From Pseudomonadota bacterium (GTDB lineage Bacteria; Pseudomonadota; Gammaproteobacteria; Xanthomonadales; Xanthomonadaceae), in the NCBI GenBank assembly GCA_023457475.1, contig JAEWLO010000473.1:1-6681 (forward strand): 6,681 nucleotides of DNA. The letters are read 5' to 3'. This document shows, piece by piece, positions 1-5,162 of this stretch. Every line of letters begins with the position of its first letter. Within the stretch, counting starts at the first letter, position 1. The position numbers and the translations under genes were made by a program. A model generated the notes under the pieces. That model was not told where the DNA came from. It saw only the letters and a list, made by a program, of their open reading frames with translations, and did no database searches.

Positions 1-1965
1 CAGCGAGGTGGTGTACCCACTCAGCTGCGCCAGCGGAGCCAATCCAACCACCTCGGCACGTCCGCCCTGGTCATCGATGGACGACACACGCCCATGGCGC
101 CGGTTGAGATCGCCGACCACATCGCCCACATGCACCGATGGCACGTGGATGGCCAGCTCCATCACCGGTTCCAGCAGACGCGTACCGGCCTGCGCCAGCG
201 CCGCCTTGATCGCTTCGCCGCCCGCACGATGGAACGCCATGTCCGACGAATCCTTCGCATGGGTCTGGCCATCGGTCAAGGTGACCTCGATGCCGACCAC
301 CGGATGGCCACGCGGGCCCTCCGACAGCGCTGCACGCACGCCCTTCTCCACCGCTGCCACGAAACCACGCGGAATCACGCCACCCACGGTACGGTCAACG
401 AAGGTCACCTCGCCGTCCTCACGTGGGGCCACGTCGATCAGCACACGGGCAAACTGACCGGAACCGCCGGTCTGCTTGACCACCTTGCCTTCAACGCCCG
501 ACACCGGGCGCGCAGGGGTTTCCTGGTAGGCCACACGCGGTGCGCCGGTGCGCACGGTGACGTTCCACTCCGTGCGCAGACGCTCCACCATGACCTCCAG
601 GTGCAGCTCGCCCATGCCCCACACCAGGGTTTCCCCGCTGTCCGCGTCGGTGTCGACACGGAACGACGGATCTTCCTGGGCCAGACTCGCCAGGCCCTGG
701 CTGATACGGATGAGGTCGGCCGCCTTTTCCGCGGTCAACCGCCACGCCAGCACCGCATGCTGTGCCTGGATGGCATCCAGCCGCAGCGGCTGCGACGGCG
801 CACTGAGCGTTTCGCCGCTCACCGCATCCTTCCAGCCCAGCACCGCGACGATGTCACCGGCCACGGCCTGCTTGATGTCGTGGGTCTGGTCGGCCTGCAC
901 CCGCACCAGCCGGCTGACACGCCGGCCCTGCGCATGGTGCGAGCTGGCCAACGCATCGCCGACCTTCAGCGTGCCCGAGTACACCCGCACGAAGCTCAGC
1001 GCGCCGTGGTGCTGATGAGTGATCTTGAACAACAGCGCAGCAAGCGGGCCTGCCGCATCCGGCGACAACGACACCGTACCCTGTTCGCTGTCGGCAACAA
1101 CCGCCGGCCGGTCTTCCGGGGCCGGCAGGTAATCGACAATCGCGTCCAGCAGCGGCTCGATGCCTTTGCTCTTGAACGCAGCGCCTGCCAGCACCGGCAC
1201 GCCGGCACCGGCCAGCGTGGCCCGGCGCAGCGCGGCGCGCAGCGTGTCGGCGTCGACCGCCAACCCTTCCAGCCAGGCATCGGCCAGCAGCGCGTCGTGG
1301 TCGGCCACGGCCTCCACCAGCTGCTGGCGCATCGGCTCCCACTGGTCCTGCTCGGCCTCCGTCCACGCGGTGCGCGCCGGGGTACCTGCGTCGTTCCAGC
1401 GGACCACGCTGCGCTCGACCAGATCGACCCAGCCACTGAAGTCGCTTTCGTTGCCCAGTGGCACGCCGATCGCCCACGGCCGCGCCTGCAGCTTTTCCTG
1501 CAGCTGCGCCAGCACGCGGTCGAACGAGGCACCGATGCGGTCCATCTTGTTGACGAACGCGATCAGCGGCACGCCGTGACGACGGGCCTGGTGCCACACG
1601 GATTCAGACTGCGGCTGCACGCCGTCCACGGCCGAGAACACCGCCACTGCGCCATCGAGCACACGCAGCGAGCGTTCAACCTCGATGGCGAAGTCGATAT
1701 GCCCGGGGGTGTCGATCAGGGTCAGGTGATGGGTGTGGCCGTCACGGGGAGCCCAATGCGCCTGCACGGCGGCAGCACCGATGGTGATGCCGCGCTCGCG
1801 CTCTATCGCCGAGAAGTCGGTGGTGGTGGCGCCGTCATGGACTTCGCCCACACGGTGGATTTCGCCCGTTTTCCACAGCAGGCGTTCAGTCAGGGTGGTT
1901 TTGCCGGCGTCGATGTGGGCAATGATGCCGAGGTTGCGACGCAGGTTGAGGGTCGGGGTGTTCAT
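1..1965 (-). CDS. fusA: Translation elongation factor G, probable second copy (3' end cut by window)
   Basis: EF-G is the cytosolic GTPase that drives translocation of tRNA and mRNA on the ribosome and, with RRF, ribosome recycling. The open frame gives 655 residues starting MNTPTLNLRR. The P-loop AHIDAGKT is at about 16-23, the switch I end ERGIT at 57-61, the G3 motif DTPGH at 85-89 with the catalytic His, and the G4 motif NKMD at 139-142. A G5-like GAAFKSKG lies near 260, the domain III signature MGELHLEV near 450, and the domain IV tip THAKDSS near 569 keeps the conserved His. The frame runs out within domain V (GYTTSL), about 40-50 residues before a normal EF-G end, simply because the window stops. 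GEVHDG in switch I favours EF-G over TetM-type protection proteins. The ATG at 1965 fits the family N-terminus; its Shine-Dalgarno is weak (GCGAG, about 10 nt away). No rpsG precedes it, so I infer an fusA2-like paralogue. Confidence 0.95.
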   Translation of the reverse strand, partial: MNTPTLNLRRNLGIIAHIDAGKTTLTERLLWKTGEIHRVGEVHDGATTTDFSAIERERGITIGAAAVQAHWAPRDGHTHHLTLIDTPGHIDFAIEVERSLRVLDGAVAVFSAVDGVQPQSESVWHQARRHGVPLIAFVNKMDRIGASFDRVLAQLQEKLQARPWAIGVPLGNESDFSGWVDLVERSVVRWNDAGTPARTAWTEAEQDQWEPMRQQLVEAVADHDALLADAWLEGLAVDADTLRAALRRATLAGAGVPVLAGAAFKSKGIEPLLDAIVDYLPAPEDRPAVVADSEQGTVSLSPDAAGPLAALLFKITHQHHGALSFVRVYSGTLKVGDALASSHHAQGRRVSRLVRVQADQTHDIKQAVAGDIVAVLGWKDAVSGETLSAPSQPLRLDAIQAQHAVLAWRLTAEKAADLIRISQGLASLAQEDPSFRVDTDADSGETLVWGMGELHLEVMVERLRTEWNVTVRTGAPRVAYQETPARPVSGVEGKVVKQTGGSGQFARVLIDVAPREDGEVTFVDRTVGGVIPRGFVAAVEKGVRAALSEGPRGHPVVGIEVTLTDGQTHAKDSSDMAFHRAGGEAIKAALAQAGTRLLEPVMELAIHVPSVHVGDVVGDLNRRHGRVSSIDDQGGRAEVVGLAPLAQLSGYTTSL

Positions 1966-1995
1966 GATGTTCGATCTCGCTGCCAACTCCAGGAA

Positions 1996-2029
1996 GCCGC
2001 ACGCCGCCGTTGGCTAACGGGCGTGCGGC
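1996..2029 (-). promoter_or_regulatory. Long stem-loop in the EF-G mRNA leader
   Basis: The 9-nt arms 1996-2004 and 2021-2029 are perfectly complementary. Inside them a further 5-bp stem (2007-2011 with 2016-2020) closes a 4-nt loop, leaving only a 2-nt bulge. No T-run follows on the minus strand, so it is not an intrinsic terminator. The stop codon of the 14-codon leader ORF (2014-2016) lies at the apex, so a ribosome finishing that ORF would have to open the 5' arm. The stem ends 30 nt before the EF-G start codon and does not itself cover the start site. A competing 6-bp pairing exists between 2009-2014 and 1982-1987. The structure is seen directly; a regulatory role is inference. Confidence 0.6.
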
Positions 2030-2058
2030 CAGATTTCGGGCTCGGCGATGAGGTGCAT
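2014..2058 (-). CDS. Short leader ORF (14 codons) upstream of the EF-G gene
   Basis: This small ORF encodes MHLIAEPEIWPHAR and ends in TAG. It has the best ribosome-binding site in the leader: AAGGAG at 2067-2072, 8 nt from the ATG, much stronger than that of the EF-G gene. It ends 48 nt before the EF-G start and is in the same frame, so a single TAG separates the two. Its last five codons form part of the 5' arm of the stem-loop at 1996-2029. There is no run of one amino acid as in classical biosynthetic leaders, although Pro occurs in EP and WP contexts and His occurs twice. I do not recognise the peptide as a known leader. The likely role is a cis-acting uORF sensing translation; a functional micropeptide is possible. 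The evidence is SD plus position only. Confidence 0.5.
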   Translation of the reverse strand: MHLIAEPEIWPHAR

Positions 2059-2066
2059 GACACGTT

Positions 2067-2072
2067 CTCCTT
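2067..2072 (-). promoter_or_regulatory. Strong Shine-Dalgarno of the 14-codon leader ORF
   Basis: On the minus strand AAGGAG is followed by 8 nt and then ATG at 2058. This is a near-ideal site in a region without a long gene, and it is the main reason to believe the short ORF is translated. Confidence 0.6.
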
Positions 2073-2092
2073 TGAGGACTCTGCTAGGCGGA

Positions 2093-2120
2093 AACGAAAA
2101 GAGCGCCCGGTGGGCGCTCT
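2093..2120 (-). terminator. Intrinsic terminator/attenuator hairpin in the EF-G leader
   Basis: On the minus strand a perfect 9-bp GC-rich stem (2112-2120 with 2100-2108) and a 3-nt loop are followed at once by TTTTCGTTTC. This is the form of a Rho-independent terminator for minus-strand transcription. No long gene ends just upstream of it on that strand; the nearest upstream element is the promoter at 2266-2293. It would therefore either end a short RNA of about 160 nt or act as an attenuator for the EF-G gene. A stretch on the same RNA (2174-2183) resembles its 3' arm and could pair with its 5' arm as an anti-terminator. Confidence 0.7.
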
Positions 2121-2131
2121 GTCTGGGGTGC

Positions 2132-2151
2132 TCGGATGACCGGTTATCCGA
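2132..2151. repeat. 20-bp near-perfect palindrome
   Basis: The two 10-nt halves are reverse complements except for one G/T pair (2138 with 2145); the core is ACCGGT. It lies in the transcribed EF-G leader, just past the stop of a 28-codon ORF and 12 nt before the terminator stem. It could be an operator for a dimeric regulator or an RNA hairpin acting with the attenuator. No regulator can be named from the sequence. Confidence 0.4.
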
Positions 2152-2238
2152 TCAGTGACCTGAGCCGCAAGGCAGACGCGCCCGTGCCGCGAAAACGCGG
2201 TGCTGGGTAAAAAACGTCAGGAGCGGCATCGAGGACAT
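2152..2238 (-). CDS. Possible 28-codon leader ORF (weak)
   Basis: ATG at 2238 opens a 28-residue frame, MSSMPLLTFFTQHRVF and onward, ending in TGA at 2152-2154. It begins about 20 nt after the predicted transcription start and ends just before the palindrome and terminator hairpin, the position expected of an attenuation leader peptide. It contains two consecutive Phe TTT codons in a T6 run. Against it, no Shine-Dalgarno precedes the ATG and its composition is not clearly coding. It could equally be a chance ORF. Confidence 0.2.
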   Translation of the reverse strand: MSSMPLLTFFTQHRVFAARARLPCGSGH

Positions 2239-2265
2239 GGCGGTTCGGGTCGGGATATGCGGCGC

Positions 2266-2293
2266 ATTCTAGACCTCTCATCGGGCGGTGCAA
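2266..2293 (-). promoter_or_regulatory. Sigma70-like promoter reading toward the EF-G gene
   Basis: On the minus strand TTGCAC (2293-2288), a 16-nt spacer and TAGAAT (2271-2266) resemble TTGACA/TATAAT closely, with 5 of 6 matches in the -10 box. Transcription would start near 2259, giving a leader of about 295 nt before the EF-G ATG. The leader contains the terminator-like hairpin, the 14-codon ORF and the long stem-loop. Confidence 0.55.
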
Positions 2294-2384
2294 GGGTATA
2301 TTCGCGCCATTGATGGAACACAGGGGATCCAGTGCCTGCATTGTTCTGGATTGGTGCATTGCGGTGCCGTATATGCGAATACGT

Positions 2385-2394
2385 CGCAATTGCG
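2385..2394. promoter_or_regulatory. Perfect 10-bp palindrome overlapping a -35 box
   Basis: CGCAATTGCG is its own reverse complement and overlaps the -35 element (2390-2395) of the promoter reading toward the TonB receptor, a position suited to a repressor or activator half-site pair. It does not resemble a Fur box. It is short enough to occur by chance. Confidence 0.25.
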
Positions 2395-2418
2395 TTCTGC
2401 GGAGTTAGTTTTTAGAAT
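2390..2418 (+). promoter_or_regulatory. Sigma70-like promoter for the TonB-dependent receptor
   Basis: TTGCGT (2390-2395), a 17-nt spacer and TAGAAT (2413-2418) give optimal spacing and a good -10 box. The predicted start near 2425 leaves about 110 nt of untranslated leader. I see no convincing Fur-type 19-bp box near it, although many iron receptors are Fur-controlled. Confidence 0.5.
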
Positions 2419-2426
2419 ACGCCGCA

Positions 2427-2448
2427 CACCGTCGCCATCGCGACGGTG
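2427..2448 (+). promoter_or_regulatory. Hairpin at the predicted 5' end of the receptor mRNA
   Basis: A perfect 9-bp stem (2427-2435 with 2440-2448) closes a CATC loop within a few bases of the predicted transcription start. It could stabilise the 5' end of the mRNA or, as DNA, be an operator palindrome just downstream of the promoter. It has no T-run, so it is not a terminator. Confidence 0.4.
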
Positions 2449-2468
2449 ATGACGCTGGCCGCGAAGAG

Positions 2469-2492
2469 CAGCCACGCAGGGCGTGGCTCTAC
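2469..2492 (-). repeat. SMAG/GTAG-type REP palindrome in the receptor 5' leader
   Basis: Read on the minus strand it starts GTAG, followed by an 8-bp stem AGCCACGC/GCGTGGCT with a 3-nt loop and a GC tail. This is the layout of the Stenotrophomonas GTAG REP family. It ends 42 nt before the receptor ATG, so it would be a hairpin inside the mRNA leader. The same core recurs at 4929-4953. Confidence 0.8.
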
Positions 2493-2534
2493 GCCGCGGG
2501 TGGCGGTCTCCCTTCTGCGTTTCGAGTGCTGCCT

Positions 2535-4703
2535 ATGTCCCCCTCCCCCCTTGCCCTTGCCTGCCTGCTCGCCATGGCGGCACCCGCCGCGCTTGCCCAG
2601 AACGCAGCAACCGATCTGGACGGCGTGCAGGTCAACGCCTACCGCACCACCAACAGCACCAGCGGCGCGACCAAAACCTCCACAGCAATCGCCGAGACCG
2701 CCCAGTCGGTCTCGGTCATCGAACGCGCGGAACTGGATGCCCGCGGCGTGCAGTCGCTCAACGACGCCATGCGCTACGTCGCGGGTGTGAGCCTGGAAAG
2801 CAGTGGCATCGACAACCGCGTGGACGACTTCCGCATCCGCGGTTTCGATGCTGGCAGCTGGGCCAACAATGTCACCCTGGACGGCATGCGCGCACCGCAG
2901 GGCAGCCAGTGGAACCGCAGCATGTTCGACAGCTGGAACCTGGCGCGGGTCGAAGTACTGAAGGGCCCGTCGGCGGTGATGTACGGCCAGATGGCCCCGG
3001 GCGGCATGGTGAACCAGGTCAGCAAGACCCCTACCCCGGACCAGCAACAGCTGCTGCGGCTGGGCGTGGATGCGAACGGGCAATACAGCGCCGCGTTCGA
3101 TATCGGTGCCGGTACCGCCGACAACGGCCATCTTGCACGTCTCGTCGGCCTGTATCGCGACGGCAACACGCAGATCAAGCACACCGAACAGGCGCACTGG
3201 TTCCTGGCCCCGAGCTACACCTGGCAGATCGCCGATCGCACGCGGCTGACCCTGCTGGGCATGTACCAGAAGGATGACGGCGGTTCGACCTATCAGTTCC
3301 TGCCGATGGCCAGCACGCTGACCCCGACGCAGTACGGCTACATGAAGAACAGCACCTTCATCGGCGAACCGGGCTGGAACACCTTTGACCGCACGTTGTG
3401 GACAGCCGGCTGGTTGTTCGAACACCAGTTCAACGACCACCTCACCCTGGTTCAGAACGCGCGTCGCACGCACGTGGATTCGCTGTACCGGGGCGTGGTC
3501 ACCTTCGGCGCGCTCAATGCCGATGGCCGCACGCAGAACCGCCGCGGTGTGCAGGGCACAGGCGATTCCGACGGCGATACCTTCGACACCCGCCTGCAGG
3601 CACGCTTCAGCACCGGCGCGGTCGACCACACGGTGCTGCTGGGCTGGGACTGGCAGCGCGCCGACTGGGAAGGCGTCCGCAGTGCAATGAGCAACCCACG
3701 CGCGATCGATGTGTTCAACCCGGTCTATTACAGCTACCAACCCACCGTGACCACGGAGACCCCGACTGCCGGCGTGAACCGCCAGAGCGGCGTGTACCTG
3801 CAGGACCAGCTGTCGGCGGGCAACTGGCGTTTCACCCTGGGCGGTCGCTATGACTGGACCAAGGACGACACGCTGAGCGCGACGCGGAACATCGCCACGG
3901 GCATTTCACAGCCGGGTCCGCACAACGTGATCAAGAACGAGGCGTTCACCGGTCGCGCGGGCGTGCTGTACGTGTTCGAGAGCGGCCTGACACCCTACGT
4001 CAGCTACGCTGAATCCTTCCAGCCCTCGACCAAGTCGCCGCTGGACAGCTTCACCCGCGATGCATTCGACCCCGTCACGGGCGAGCAGTGGGAGGCAGGT
4101 CTGAAGTACCAGCCGGTCTCGGTGGATGGCCTGCTGACGCTGGCGGTATACGACCTGCGACAGCAGAACATGATCGTGGACGACCCGAACCCGGCTCACC
4201 GCAACTGCGGCAGCACGGGGACGACGGTGTGCTCGATCCAGGGCGACGAGGGCCGCGTGCGGGGCGTCGAGCTGGAGGGCCGCATCACGCCGTTCGAGGG
4301 CTTCAGCCTGATCGGCGCGGCGTCGCGCATGGACTCGGAAATGGTGCAGTCCAGCGCCTACGCGGGCAAGCAGCTGGCGATGGTGCCGGATTACACCGCC
4401 TCGTTCTGGGCCGACTACACGTTCCAGGCCGGCGCACTACGCGGCCTGAGCCTGGCTGCCGGTGCGCGCTACAACGGCGAGAGCTACGGCGACAGCGCCA
4501 ACCTCTACCGCATTCCGGGCTACACCCTGTTCGATGCGGCGATCCGCTACGATCTCGGCCAGCTCGGCCACACCTCCGTGCAGCTCGCGCTCAACGCCAG
4601 CAACCTGGGTGACAAGCGGTACGTGTCGACCTGCACTGGCGTTTCGTCCTGCTACTACGGCAGCGGTCGCACGGTGATGGCGACGGCTACGTTTGGGTGG
4701 TAA
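2535..4703 (+). CDS. TonB-dependent siderophore receptor, FhuA/ferrichrome type
   Basis: An outer-membrane 22-strand barrel receptor that imports an iron chelate using TonB-ExbBD energy. With ATG at 2535 it has 722 residues, normal for the family. The signal peptide is about 1-21, with probable cleavage after ALA. A TonB-box-like DLDGVQV is at 27-33. The plug spans about 45-160, with QSVSVI at 57-62, FRIRGF at 99-104 and LKGPSAVMYG at 142-151 followed by PGGMVNQ. The rest is barrel, ending in an aromatic strand (TATFGW). Two Cys pairs in loops, one close to the C-terminus (STCTGVSSCYYG), resemble FhuA-type receptors. The signal peptide has no basic residue before its hydrophobic core, and no strong SD precedes it (weak GAG at 2524-2526). 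A GTG at 2526 would add three residues. No earlier start exists in frame after the stop at 2406-2408. The substrate (hydroxamate siderophore?) is inferred from family only. Confidence 0.93.
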   Translation: MSPSPLALACLLAMAAPAALAQNAATDLDGVQVNAYRTTNSTSGATKTSTAIAETAQSVSVIERAELDARGVQSLNDAMRYVAGVSLESSGIDNRVDDFRIRGFDAGSWANNVTLDGMRAPQGSQWNRSMFDSWNLARVEVLKGPSAVMYGQMAPGGMVNQVSKTPTPDQQQLLRLGVDANGQYSAAFDIGAGTADNGHLARLVGLYRDGNTQIKHTEQAHWFLAPSYTWQIADRTRLTLLGMYQKDDGGSTYQFLPMASTLTPTQYGYMKNSTFIGEPGWNTFDRTLWTAGWLFEHQFNDHLTLVQNARRTHVDSLYRGVVTFGALNADGRTQNRRGVQGTGDSDGDTFDTRLQARFSTGAVDHTVLLGWDWQRADWEGVRSAMSNPRAIDVFNPVYYSYQPTVTTETPTAGVNRQSGVYLQDQLSAGNWRFTLGGRYDWTKDDTLSATRNIATGISQPGPHNVIKNEAFTGRAGVLYVFESGLTPYVSYAESFQPSTKSPLDSFTRDAFDPVTGEQWEAGLKYQPVSVDGLLTLAVYDLRQQNMIVDDPNPAHRNCGSTGTTVCSIQGDEGRVRGVELEGRITPFEGFSLIGAASRMDSEMVQSSAYAGKQLAMVPDYTASFWADYTFQAGALRGLSLAAGARYNGESYGDSANLYRIPGYTLFDAAIRYDLGQLGHTSVQLALNASNLGDKRYVSTCTGVSSCYYGSGRTVMATATFGW

Positions 4704-4714
4704 GCCGCCTCCCC

Positions 4715-4740
4715 GTAGAGCCGGGCTCTGCCCGGCTGCT
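4715..4740 (+). repeat. SMAG/GTAG-type REP just after the receptor gene
   Basis: GTAG is followed by an 8-bp stem AGCCGGGC/GCCCGGCT with a 3-nt loop and a GCT tail. It lies 11 nt past the receptor stop codon, the usual downstream location for these repeats, where the RNA hairpin can protect or trim the mRNA 3' end. Confidence 0.85.
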
Positions 4741-4749
4741 TCATGCATC

Positions 4750-4813
4750 TTGGCGAACAGCCGGTGTGCAACGGTCCGCTGGCTTTGGCGGGACGGTATG
4801 GGTTTGCGGGGGA
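4750..4813 (+). repeat. 64-bp inverted repeat, left arm
   Basis: Positions 4750-4813 are the exact reverse complement of 5069-5132 over all 64 bases, with 255 bp between the arms. It begins TTGGCGAACAGCC and ends TTTGCGGGGGA. Neither arm contains a plausible gene. The pair could be the ends of a MITE-like element or two copies of a dispersed intergenic repeat in opposite orientation. No clear target-site duplication flanks it. Confidence 0.85.
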
Positions 4814-4860
4814 TCCCGCGCGCCTTCGGCCCGCCAGATCCGCGCATTTCACCTTAACCC

Positions 4861-4875
4861 CGCGCCGTTGGCGCG
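4861..4875. repeat. Small perfect hairpin beside the terminator
   Basis: CGCGCC and GGCGCG pair perfectly around a GTT loop. Its last base is the first base of the terminator stem at 4875, so the two hairpins are directly stacked. No function can be assigned. Confidence 0.4.
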
Positions 4876-4903
4876 CCCCCTTCAACAAGAAGGGGGCTCT
4901 TCA
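4875..4903 (+). terminator. Probable intrinsic terminator downstream of the receptor gene
   Basis: A perfect 9-bp stem (4875-4883 with 4889-4897) with an AACAA loop is followed by TCTTCA on the plus strand. The stem is very stable but the T-tract is imperfect. It lies about 170 nt past the receptor stop and would end receptor transcription before the convergent ABC genes. The other strand has no T-run after the stem. Confidence 0.5.
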
Positions 4904-4928
4904 CCCGACAGGATTTCGCGATCGGACG

Positions 4929-4953
4929 GCAGCCACGCAGGGCGTGGCTCTAC
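4929..4953 (-). repeat. SMAG/GTAG-type REP between convergent genes
   Basis: Read on the minus strand: GTAG, an 8-bp stem AGCCACGC/GCGTGGCT, a 3-nt loop and a GC tail. Stem and loop are identical to the REP at 2469-2492, so they belong to the same subfamily. It lies inside the interval bounded by the 64-bp inverted repeats. Confidence 0.8.
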
Positions 4954-5002
4954 GCCGTGGACTTTCCCGGGGCCACCGACCGACTGTCGAGGGGGGGTCG
5001 GG

Positions 5003-5084
5003 ATGGGTTTGCGGGGGCATGAGCCGCATGGATGCGGCGACTGAGCCTACACGGACGTACTTGCGGCGTCCCCCGCAAACCCAT
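5003..5084. repeat. Nested inverted repeat with internal hairpin
   Basis: The 15-bp arms 5003-5017 and 5070-5084 are perfectly complementary. The right arm is part of the right 64-bp repeat, so the core ATGGGTTTGCGGGGG occurs three times in this gap (4798-4812, 5003-5017 and inverted at 5070-5084). Between the arms, 5023-5029 and 5032-5038 form a perfect 7-bp hairpin. The element looks like a composite structured intergenic repeat rather than a gene; the short frames within it look unlike any protein. Confidence 0.6.
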
Positions 5085-5132
5085 ACCGTCCCGCCAAAGC
5101 CAGCGGACCGTTGCACACCGGCTGTTCGCCAA
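5069..5132 (-). repeat. 64-bp inverted repeat, right arm
   Basis: Exact reverse complement of 4750-4813. It lies 30 bp beyond the stop codon of the ABC ATPase gene, so transcripts of both convergent genes, if they read through, would carry one arm each and could form a long hairpin or duplex. Confidence 0.85.
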
Positions 5133-5140
5133 AAACCATC

Positions 5141-5151
5141 AGCAGCCACGC
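5141..5151 (-). repeat. Truncated or degenerate REP half
   Basis: The 11 bases match the distal half of the REPs at 2469-2492 and 4929-4953, but the GTAG side is lost. On the minus strand it lies just after the ABC ATPase stop and is followed by GATGGTTTTT, so an eroded REP with a weak T-run may serve as a poor terminator for that operon. Confidence 0.35.
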
Positions 5152-5162
5152 AACACGAGGCA

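Noticed and set aside
94..2139. Long plus-strand open frame (about 680 codons) opposite the EF-G gene
   Set aside because: It is antisense to a gene with all EF-G motifs, is rich in His, Arg and Gln as expected from reverse-frame GC-rich codons, and shows no domain. It is a shadow frame.
2185..2205. CCGCG/CGCGG hairpin next to an A-run as a plus-strand terminator
   Set aside because: On the plus strand an A-run rather than a T-run follows, and on the minus strand the T-run precedes the hairpin, so the order is wrong for termination in either direction.
2235..2260. tRNA-like GGTTCGGGTC near 2242
   Set aside because: It resembles a T-arm only in the loop; no acceptor or anticodon stems could be paired around it.
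2144..2389. 81-codon minus-strand frame in the divergent control region
   Set aside because: It has no SD and no recognisable domain, and the predicted promoter, TSS and palindrome lie inside it. The region reads better as non-coding control DNA.
2412..3740. Long minus-strand open frame opposite the receptor gene
   Set aside because: It is antisense to a clear TonB-dependent receptor and its Ala/Val/His-rich composition is typical of a shadow frame in high-GC DNA.
4750..5132. Insertion sequence bounded by the 64-bp inverted repeats
   Set aside because: No transposase or remnant is visible in the 255-bp interior and no flanking direct duplication is clear; CATC occurs near both ends but at different offsets. 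It is kept only as an inverted repeat.
4704..5162. CRISPR array
   Set aside because: The repeated cores differ in spacing and orientation and there are no regular spacers; REP and inverted-repeat structure explains them.
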